Assembly (NCBI RefSeq): GCF_018873765.1
Contig: NC_057925.1
Coordinates: 3,240,927-3,304,926, forward strand
Length of the DNA stretch: 64,000 nt
Reading direction: 5' to 3'
Source: Telopea speciosissima
Taxonomy: Eukaryota > Streptophyta > Magnoliopsida > Proteales > Proteaceae
In this document: positions 47,246 through 56,800 of the stretch, one piece after another
Layout of the letters: each line of letters begins with the position of its first letter
How positions within the stretch are numbered: the first letter of the stretch is position 1
Made by a program: the position numbers and the translations under genes
The notes under the pieces: generated by a model
Told to the model about the DNA's origin: nothing
What the model saw: the letters and a program-made list of their open reading frames with translations, nothing else
Databases searched by the model: none

Positions 47246-47910
47246 GAGAAGCAGAGAGAGATATCAAAACTAACCAAGAGGCTCTTATGTTGAACAGAGT
47301 TTCCACGATGATGGGGGGCTCATGTCAATGCTGTGATGGATGGTTTTGTTTTGCTGAAACTAACCTCTCCTATATGTACTAGTAAAGGAGAAAAGGTTGC
47401 AATAAGTTGGCGTGTCGACATGAGATAGAGGATAATTGGTTGGAGCACAATTGAAGCTGGAAAGACCCTTGATGTTCCACCACCTATCTGAGGTCAAGTG
47501 ACAGGTAGTCCATAGAACGCTTCTATGTTAAAAAGTGAAGATCTGTACTCAAGGTGTGGATGAGATATCAAAATTTCACTAGAACGCTTCGCAGCTAGAG
47601 ACACTATGTTAAAAAGTGAAGATCTGTACTTTTATGTTCTATGGACTACCTGTCACTTGACCTCAGATAGGTGGTGGAACATCAAGGGTCTTTCCAGCTT
47701 CAATTGTGCTCCAACCAATTATCCTCTACCTCATGTCGACACGCCTACTTATTGCAATCTTTTCTCATTTGCTAGTACATATATAGGAGAGGTTAGTTTC
47801 AGCAAAACAAAACCATCCATCACAGCAATGACATGAGCCCCCATAATCGTAGAAACTTTGTTCAACATAAAGAGTATCTCCCTTAATTAGTTTTGAAATC
47901 TCCCTCTGTT
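47246..47910. repeat. Inverted duplication (palindrome) of the eIF2-gamma 3' part
   Basis: The left arm (47246-47518) carries the eIF2-gamma C-terminal region on the plus strand (EALMLNRVSTMM near 47280). The right arm (47636-47910) is the same region on the minus strand. Arms of about 270 bp are separated by about 117 bp that itself contains two direct copies of 'tatgttaaaaagtgaagatc'. Confidence 0.85.
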
Positions 47911-48435
47911 TCTCTGTTTCCTTTGTACCAATTCCAAGAAGCCGCTAGAGAAGGAAGAATTTGACCTGACAATTGAAAAAAAAAAAAAAAAAAAACTTAA
48001 TTGCTTCATGCAGTGGTGCTATAAGTTATAATTTTCACTAGGAAAATACACAATAGGATCATTAAGAGAAGAAAAAGGTTTTTGGGGCTGGGAGCATGTA
48101 ACCCACAAATTGTTAGGCCAACCCCTGATGCAAATCAAATTAACAAAAGACATTTTGCAGGTTTAGATGTGTACTTTAAGTTCTACAAAAACTTCAGGGA
48201 GTAACCCAACCTCACCAAGAACCTGACCCACCAGTTGATCAGCATATGTCTGAGCAGGATCCATTGTTGTACCAACCTCAATGAGGCCTCCTAGCACAGC
48301 AAGTTGCAGTCCATTTTGCTCAGCATATAATGAAACTATTCTTGAGTATATCGGAGTGCACCGAATGTTTTCATTCTCATCTTTCACAACAATCCCAGGC
48401 CGGATCTCTATTATTTGATTAACTTTCAAGACACC
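47663..48435 (-). pseudogene. eIF2-gamma pseudogene, copy B
   Basis: The last two exons of the gene only. The upstream one (about 48163-48435) is open and reads GVLKVNQIIEIRPGIVVKDE, IYSRIVSLYAEQNGLQLAVL, GGLIEVGTTMDP and LVGQVLGEVGLLPEVFVELK. The downstream one (47663 to about 47957) ends GKTLDVPPPI-stop but has stops and a frameshift inside. The splice acceptor before GVLKV, TAG in copy A, is TTG here. Homology to copy A continues on both sides (48436-48660 matches 38034-38270), so B arose by genomic duplication, 10.4 kb away in the same orientation. Confidence 0.82.
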
Positions 48436-48727
48436 CAACATGACATTTTGTTTTATCATAACTGAGTGATCTGAGTACTTAAGCTATGTATCCTAGAAAG
48501 AAGGTAGACTCCATTGTAATTCTATATGCATTGCATACATATATGGAACACACTCAAGTAGGTAAGTCTTAAAGAGGAACCTTATAACCTTATAAAACAA
48601 AGATCCAACTAACAGGGGATGTGCAACCATCAATTTACTGCTCTATGTTGGAAGGTCAAAAAGATGGATCAGCAACAACTAACAGTCCAAGATCAAAGTT
48701 GAATTGAAAAAACAAATATAGGACCAG

Positions 48728-49330
48728 AATAGAAGAATGGTAGGAGAAATTATAGAACTCTCGGCTATATTCAAGAAATTGAGATATAACATGGAAGAGG
48801 AATGTCATGTTGGGTGTCTTGAAAGTTAATCAAATTATAGAACTCTCTGATTCTTTGTTTTGTTGCTCCCCTTTAGGGGCCATGTAATTTCCTTTTCCTC
48901 TTTGGTAATGATTTTCTTATTCACCTAAAAAAAAAACATAGAAGAGGAATGTCGGATCTAAGATTTAGATCAGGAAATACACTAATAGGTCACAAAAACT
49001 ACGATTTACGAGAAAACTTAGTCTCAACAGATATGCATAACTAGAACATAAATTAATATATGAATACTCAAAAAAATTAGAAGAAATCAGAGAAGAGAGT
49101 AGAGGAGCTAAAAGAGAATATCATAGTTAGAAGAATAGAGAAGATGAGAGAGTAAAGATTACACCTGATCTTAGAGAAGAGCAGCACTAGAAGCAAGAGA
49201 AAGAATAAGCAAAAGTTGATTAACCTTTTGGGATTGATGTGATTACGCTTTCATCGGACAAAAAAAAAAAACAAAAGAGAAGGAATAAGCAATAAGCTAG
49301 AAAAAAAAAGGCTTCACACATGTTTGTACT
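48728..49330 (+). repeat. Long direct repeat, right copy
   Basis: Partner of 46893-47245, interrupted by about 140 bp at 48802-48940. The insert begins with a short eIF2-gamma piece and ends in an A-run. Confidence 0.65.
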
Positions 49331-50116
49331 TTGTAGAGCACAACAGCTCAAAACTAAAGAAATAAACTCAATTTTATTTTTTAAATTATCTTTAACTGGT
49401 TAGGGGCATATATATAACATTGTGAAATTGCAGGAGAAAGAATAAGCAATAAGCTTAAAAAAAAAAAAAAGCCTTCACACATGTTTGTAGAGCTCAACAG
49501 CTCAAAACTGAAGACATAAACTCAATTTTTTTTACGCAGCCTTACCCTTGCTTTTGCAGTATGTATAAGATATCAATGTTAATATGTGCCTAATGGGGGC
49601 CACTCTAATGTATGGGCACTAGATTGGGCTAGTCTAAGTATGTGATAGGTTAAAGGGTTTGTTTTAACGCGTTTCATCAGCTCTGGAGCTTTTGGTACAT
49701 CGATCAAGTACTTAACTTTTGGTATCAGAGATAGGCACCACGTAACGGGTTCGAATCACAGGAAGGACTACTTGAAGTAGAGTGAAAACGTCAAAAAAGG
49801 GCTACTTGCCACTGGGCTAAAAACCCTGGAGTAAAATGGAACCGCTTAAAAAAGACTACTTACCGCTAGAATGAGATTCGTCGATGATGACGGCAAAGGA
49901 AGAGTGGTGGTCTGTTATGTGGCTAATGGGGCTCACTCGTGTATGGGGACTGGCTTCTACAACTTTGGCCAATAAATCATCGATATCATTATTTTGTTAA
50001 TTTCTTGAAATACCGACAAGCAACAAGAAAACACAAATGATTGACAGACATCGGTTGAAGTTCAATCACCAGTTTCTCTACGAAAAACAAAGAGAAGAAT
50101 TACCAGAGATTGCATT
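49331..50116. other. Repeat-derived DNA, possible LTR edge
   Basis: Includes a reverse Au-SINE-like fragment at about 49535-49560 ('acgcagccttacccttgctt') and at 49717-49730 'cttttggtatcagaga', close to a tRNA-Met primer site. Neither belongs to a complete element. Confidence 0.35.
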
Positions 50117-50388
50117 GTAGTCCAGATTTCAATCGTCCGCAAAGAACTGAGAGAGAATCTCTCGAAGGTAAAACGTCAGCACAATCGTTCGCAAGAAACT
50201 GAGGGATCGCTAAATAACCGTGACGAAGAGTGAAACCCTCGTCAAGAGAACTAAGAGAGAAGATGAAATCCTCGTCAAGAGAATTGAGAAAGCAATCTCT
50301 CAGTTCTCTTGACGAGGATTTCACTCCTCTTCTTCACGGTTCCCTAGTGCTCTCTCTCAGTTTTCTGCGGACGATTGAAATCTGGACG
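50117..50388. mobile_element. Foldback element, about 270 bp
   Basis: Inverted arms: 'gtccagatttcaatcgtccg' on the left and its complement 'cggacgattgaaatctggac' at 50368-50388, with a further inner inverted pair 'cctcgtcaagagaa'/'ttctcttgacgagg' about the centre near 50288. Direct repeats of 'ctcgtcaagaga' within the left arm indicate internal duplication. No target duplication was found. Confidence 0.75.
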
Positions 50389-51870
50389 AAAAGGGTGAAA
50401 CCCTCGTCAAGAGAATTTGAAACGAAGAGAAATGAGCGGGGAGAAAACGAAACGCTATTAGTTGATCACGCCTGATTTATGCAATAAGTCAGAGGCAGAA
50501 AAAGCAATGGAAGCATGAAAATAAAGTGCCATTAACTGATCACGCCTTTTAAGTGAAGTTCCTCTGAAATGTACGTGATGATCGATCCATTTATCTCGAC
50601 CAAGCAACCCATTTACAATTTTCTTCTTTATTACTATTAAATTACACAAATATCCCTGCATACTTAAGCAATTCCTAGCTTCTTCTATGTGTCCCCTTCC
50701 ACTCGGTAAGCTTACTACATGGTTGCGGTTAGGACCACAAAACCTAATCTTCATGGTTCCATGATGGTTTGAGCGCAATACCCATGGAGCTCCTCCAGCC
50801 AATCCAACCTTCTGATTTGGAATATATTGTCAAATACTTTCGAGATGTTTGGTGACGAGATATTTTATGGCTTGCCTATAATAGTAATTATACCACGCGG
50901 TGCAAGATGATACATGGGCTGAGACTGAAATTTACATGATGAGTGCAATGTTGAGTGGGAAAATATGGATCGACCAATACCATCAAAAAGTGATTTTTGT
51001 TTTTTTTAAATCAAAAAATGATTTTTTTAATCTTGAATCGGATCGATACAGATCAATTCAACTGATACGTATCGATACCGTATGTGCGGTATCCTGATAA
51101 ATTAAACCTTAGCTGATGGAGAAAAGAGGCCTTGGGATTGTCATTTTAAGCTCCAGTCCTCCTTGGTCCTATGGAGGTACTCCAATGTCCAGCAGCAGCA
51201 GAGTACAAAGTTTTGTACAGTACTGTGCAAGAACAAAGCTTTGAAGAAGTCAAAAACCCTATAAGGCCATAATGGTGATTGAGCTAAAGACCCAATGGCA
51301 ATTTAGTAACCTGGCCCTTTAAATAAAAAGAGTCATATGAACAAGAAAGACTAGTTTAGTAGGATAGATATATAATGCCCAAACCAAAAATGGAAACCTC
51401 TCCAATTCCTTCATTCACCATTTATCAATGAAAGCCCTCCTCCATAACCCAAATCCAAACTCAATGGAAATCAAAACCATATATAGTTCAGTCTCACATC
51501 CTCAAAAATGTTTGCAGACTTGTAGTAGTTCACTAATTAATCAAATAAAACCCAAGTCCAAGCTCATGAAAATCCTCAAGGAGAACAGACAAGACTACTA
51601 CATTGACAGCATCAACAAGAGCATAAAGAACAAAAAAAGAAGTTGTTTGGTTCAATTAGAACACACTACAACGTAACTGGTGTTCTTCACATATGAGACC
51701 CATGCTTTTGCCTGAGCCTTCTATGGATGGGTTTAGTGTTAGCCATGCCTACATGGAACTCTGTACTTCCTTAAATGTGAAGATGGAAATTGGAATGGAG
51801 TCACAACTATCAGGTTTACCTCCATTGGGATTGAGCTCCTCTTAGGGAGTATCAGGGCCGGGCATCCAGC
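50389..51870. other. Intergenic DNA, no gene recognised
   Basis: Open frames at 50458-50802 (minus) and 51428-51676 (plus) have no family motif. Positions 50985-51110 carry 'gaatcggatcgatac'-type words like the dispersed repeat at 860-1130. Confidence 0.35.
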
Positions 51871-51950
51871 CGTTGGACTGTGCCGCACACATCCCCCGAT
51901 GATTGACTAGACATGTACCAGGATGTGTGCGACACAACCCAACCCTTAAT
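51855..51950. repeat. Short inverted-repeat element
   Basis: Inverted words around 'gtgccgcacacatccc' and 'gatgtgtgcgacac' enclose about 30 bp. A similar arrangement is seen at 52748-52800 ('ctgcacacatcc', 'ggatgtgtgtgtcag'). These are small MITE or palindrome remnants. Confidence 0.5.
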
Positions 51951-52231
51951 CACTTGCAAATTTGGATGGAACAATATGTTGGAGACTACTACAACACATC
52001 TAAGCAACGATTTGATACATTTGAGCAAGATTTATTGAAGATTCAATTTTTGAGGTAGGTATATCCTTTTTCTTTAAGTTATTTTTTGTAAACAAAATAG
52101 GATAAATATTTAGTGGATGGGTTTCAATTTTTTTTATTTGTTAGATAACATAAGCTGATCTACTACTTTACAGAGTTGGGGCACCCCTAAGGTATGTTGA
52201 TGATGATGAGTAACGTAGTCCTAGGTTTGAA

Positions 52232-52490
52232 TTTGACGTTTGGGCTTCACAGACTACCTCATTTGACCAAGTAAGTAGAGAATCTGTTACCCTTCGACAT
52301 TCCCATAATCTATGAAGTAATCTCTGGGCAAAAGGCCAAAATTTTAATAAATGTGGTGTCTGTGTGGGAGCTCTTCATAGGTGGTAGGGTAGGGAAGATC
52401 ATTCTCTACTCTTATTGGGTACTGACCAATGTGGAGGAAATGTTAATACTATTTACTCTTACATGGTTACTGAGGAGAACTAGATTTAAC
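52232..52490. repeat. Dispersed repeat shared with 31104-31185
   Basis: Both places share 'gaatttgacgtttgggcttc', 'acagact', 'catttgac' and then 'catggttactgaggag'. The copy here has about 180 bp more between the blocks, so the 31.1-kb copy has an internal deletion. Confidence 0.55.
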
Positions 52491-52997
52491 CTTTGGCAAA
52501 CCTGTACTCTTTCCTAGTCCAGTTGTCTTATTAAAAGAAATTGAAAAGGAACATGTCTGGTGGGGACATGTTGCCACAAACAACTTGTTTCATAAAAATA
52601 GTTACTTGTTCAGTTGTTCATCTTGAGTTTTGGATTTTCATTTTTGATTTGATCTCAACATTTGGTTGGAGGCTTAGTAGAACCCATACAAGCTTTGCGG
52701 GCCAAAGTTTGAAAATGAAAAGTACCATCCATCGATCCACATATGGGCTGTGCTGCACACATCCTAACGATTGATTAGCATGTTGGGATGTGTGTGTCAG
52801 TCATTGGATGCCCCCTAGGCACTCCCTGGTCGCTGGGTTCCCTGGAGAGAAGCTCGATGCCATCCACATTATTTCTTAATGTCCTTTCTAGAAATCAAAT
52901 TATATGCAAACTATACAAATCAGTCTTATTGGACAATCCAATCGGTTCCTTGATGGATCAGTTTTTATAAACCAAAACAAAAATGAATCAATTAGGA

Positions 52998-53298
52998 TGG
53001 GTGTCAGTCAATGTTCGAGTTTGGTTTATGGAATTGATAGAAAATTGAACCTAATCAAATTAACCCAAGGTTTTTTTGTCTTATTATATTTTTTCTTTTC
53101 TTTGCTTGATTTCCAAACATAGCATATACATGTAATTTTGAAATCAGCACCAAATAGTAAATCGATTACAAATCAATAAGAAATTGGACCAAAATTGAAA
53201 ACTTTTCTTTTTGATTTGATTTGGAGTTGGACTAGTAACCTATCAAAATCCATTAGTATGATCAAAACCAGACCGAATTGATCGATTGACACCCTTAG
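52998..53298. mobile_element. Possible hAT-like MITE
   Basis: The ends 'tgggtgtcagtcaatgt' and '...gatcgattgacacccttag' are inverted for about 10 bp (GGTGTCA/TGACACC), as in plant hAT MITEs. A second 'aggggtgtcaatggg' start lies at 53367 and a third pair at 55576-55932. Confidence 0.45.
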
Positions 53299-53366
53299 AT
53301 GAAGTGTTCCGTCTAATTTTTGAAACCTCTACCAAAGCACTAATCCTCTTTCTTTCCATGCTATGT

Positions 53367-53590
53367 AGGGGTGTCAATGGGTTGGGTTGGGCCGGGCCTG
53401 CCCTAAACCCTAACCCAACCCTAGGGGCGTTAATCTAAACCCTAATCCAACCCAACCCTGACAGGGCCTAAGAATCCCTCAACCCAGTCCGCCTGCCAGG
53501 GTTTTCCTTAACCCGACCCGACCCTGATTGACCCTGATAGGGTCGGGCAGGGTCAGGTTGGCCCTGATTGACTCTGATTTTTATTTTTAA
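53367..53590. repeat. Repeat fragment with CCCTAACC-type words
   Basis: Starts 'aggggtgtcaatgggttggg' and contains 'ccctaacccaaccctagg'. The run looks telomere-like but is part of a dispersed repeat, as its two strands are partly self-complementary ('gggtcgggcagggtc'). Confidence 0.4.
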
Positions 53591-53835
53591 TCCCATGAAA
53601 TTAATCCCATAAAAATATTTTACATAGCAATTAACTTATAAGGAAGATCAGGGGAGCTCAATATCTTGGATTTGTTTCCTTAAGAATTTAACTCAATGTG
53701 GTACTTACTGATCATGTGGAGGAGAACTGGATCAAGCTCATTCTCAACTATCTGTTGTTGAATCACATTAGAATTGAGACTTTTATGGTTTTTAGATGTC
53801 GAATGTAGTTTCAGAGCGTTAGACTAGTTTCTGCC

Positions 53836-56800
53836 ATGGAGAACTCACGGGTTTCACAGGATTCTTTTGGAGCAGAAAGTGATTCTAGACTGCCTTCCTT
53901 TAAAAGCTCGTCTTTTGGTTACAGGACTTCCGAAGGGGAATCTCAGCCATTCTGGAGTGGAGAGTTTGGATTTGGTGGGAGTGACAGGAGATTCGCCTTC
54001 GCTCGCCAATCCTCATTCCATCAATCGGCTGAACCTCACACCCCAATTTCCATAATTTCAAATGATTCCGTCCAGCCTATGCTTTGTAGGAGTGTTTCCA
54101 GCATCAGTATACCGCCACAACTTGAGAATGAAAATAGCTGGAAAGGATACCAGAAGGTTTCTTACAAAGAGGGAACTGTTTCATCCGAGAAATTCTCTTT
54201 CGTTTTGTTTGTGCTTTCTGCGATGAGGATGATCAGATACGGCAATCGGCCTATGAAGCGGCTGTTCATGTTGATCTCTCTCAACGTGGCTTATTCTAGT
54301 GCAGAATTATTTATAGGCATTTTCTCTGGACGTGTAGGTAAGAACTTCGATCTCCCCTTGTCGTAAGTATTCCTTACTTTGAATTTCAGAAAATCAATCG
54401 AAATGATGAGCCCCCTTTGGGAAAATGTTTCTCAAGTGTTGAAATATAGTCTGTAACATGTTTGAAATTTAATATGCTCAATAAAACACTAATTGGAGAA
54501 CCAGTTAAAGACAAATGACTGGATATAATGGGGTTTATGATATGGCAAACAGTTCACTGGTGGGTTGCTACTACAGTATGTGCTTACATATTTGCCCATT
54601 GTCTCAACTGCCCACTTTTAATAACTTTTTCAAAGCCTTGCAACATGGGAAGCCTATGCATTTGTTTTGTCACCACAGAAAAAAAATGTATTTTCTGCAA
54701 TTTTTACTGATTCTCCATGTTTGCTACTTCATAATTTCTTTGCTAATTTCTTTCCTCTTGTATAATGTATTTTTTCCTCCAGGTTTGGTTTCTGATGCAT
54801 TTCATTTGACATTTGGTTGTGGCCTCTTAACATTTTCATTGTTTGCAATGGCTGCCTCCCAGAAGAGGCCTGATGGTGTCTACACTTATGGGTGAGTTTA
54901 GTACCTTGCACTTCATTTTCATGCGTCCATTGCTTATCTGCCTCTTACTTGTTGCATAAATCACTTAAATATTCTTCTTGGAATGGGTAAAATTTAGAGT
55001 CCTTGTGTGGTATTAATTTATTCCACCTCGACGTTTATTTTGCATCAGATAAATTCCACTGGAGCACCTCTTGATTAGAGAGACTGATCAAAATTTTATT
55101 TAGTGAATCTTGGCTGTGGGATACAAATAATATGTAGATATTGGAGATTAAATTTAATTTGAAGCTGGTTCTTAATGGAGGGGAATCTCTCAGATAGTTG
55201 ACAAAGAGACCACCCCACCATGAAAAGAGGAGGAGGTAAGGGAAAGGATCTATGAACCTTTAGCTCTTCAAGCATGGTTCAAATTCATCAGATCATTTAA
55301 TGTGAATCAGTATCATAGATCATTTAATGTGAATCAGTATCTGAAGGGGCCAATCTGATCTATTATATAAACCGTGGATTGGGCAATGCGAAGTAGTCTG
55401 ATCCAAAGCAATCAGAATTATTATCAACCTGGACAGAGTCTGATCTATGATACAAATCCGCGAGTTCTTGGCTTCAAGGTGCTATAAGAGAATGGGGGAT
55501 TATGATTACATGTTTTAGGGCTAATGAGCATTGACAAAGAAGCTTTGAGGAGTTGCACCTCATATATCAGTGGATTGGTGTGTCAAAAGTAGAAACGGTG
55601 ACAGGCCCACCAAAATCGACCAATTAAACCTGAAACCGACTCAACTGTTTAATATCAGTTTCAGTTTTGGATTGTGCATTTTTTTAGTAATCGGCCAGTC
55701 TTGGTCCAATCCAATTAAGATGATTAAGGACAGATTATTTAAAAAATACAAAAAATGACTAAACTGACCGATTAAGACCAATTAGCCAAAGCCGATTAAA
55801 GACCAAAACCGACTGAATAATTACTTACTGGTCTCGGTTTTGGCTTTGAGGACCTCAGTCTTGAGCTTCAAATGTCCAGGTCTGATTAAAGCCTGACCGA
55901 GACTGACCTAAACCCACCAGTTGATACCCCTATGAATGGGGTATTTGCGAGAGGATCTACATGGTATATTGAGAGTCAGGACATGAATGATTTTGAAATT
56001 TAAAAAAATCAATAGATTAATTGTTACAAGAAGACCATGGAGAATAGATTCTCAATACGACATTATGTTCACCTTTGTTCTTTCAAGGTTAATTATCTAC
56101 ATCAAGTCCTCTACACATGCATTTTGAAATCTCCTCAGTCCTCTCATTATTAATTCTTTCCATTTTCTCTTTTTTTATTTCAGGTACAAAAGTCTAGAAG
56201 TTTTGTCTGCTTTTACTAATGCTGTAAGTAATTCATGTTCCCATCTTTGGTAGCATTTCATTTTGTTTACTTAGAAAAAATTAAGCAGCTGTTATTACTT
56301 ATTTGGGGAACAAAATGTCAATTTTACTTTTGCAATACTTGATCTCATGAATACGTGGAAAAAATGTCTGAGGGAGAAGTTTTAGAGTTTGATATAGTGT
56401 TGCAGATATTAAAATTGCAACTTTACTAAATCACATGAGGAGAATGTAGGGCAGAGGTTTTCTGAATTTCTAGATTATTCCCTGCTTAAGGACTGGATAT
56501 TTTTGTTGCTCAAGGCTTTACTCTGTTTGGAAACAAAGTGAATGGTTGTAGATTGATGGTGAATAGGATAGACAAATATTTATACTTGGGGGCTGATTGA
56601 CCTTTTTCAATGAAAAACTTATCTCATTGGAATTTTTTTTTATCCCACTCTTGTTAGTTGTTACTGAAGGTGAGACAACTAATCTAATTGAATAAGAAAG
56701 GTTGGTTTTTAAAAGCAAGTGGAGATCTAAGAAATGTCAAGTGATGAGTTGTATGCAAGTATTTTTATTTGGATCCTCATCAGCTTTCATACCATCTTCT

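Noticed and set aside
49756..49772. tRNA gene from a B-box-like 'gggttcgaatc'
   Set aside because: No cloverleaf or A box around it; it lies in repeat-derived DNA.
51428..51676. 82-codon open frame as a small protein gene
   Set aside because: No recognisable motif or leader and ordinary AT-rich surroundings; not supportable from sequence alone.
53405..53470. Interstitial telomere repeat (CCCTAAA-like words)
   Set aside because: The words are irregular (CCCTAACCC, AACCCTAGG) and belong to a dispersed repeat beginning at 53367.
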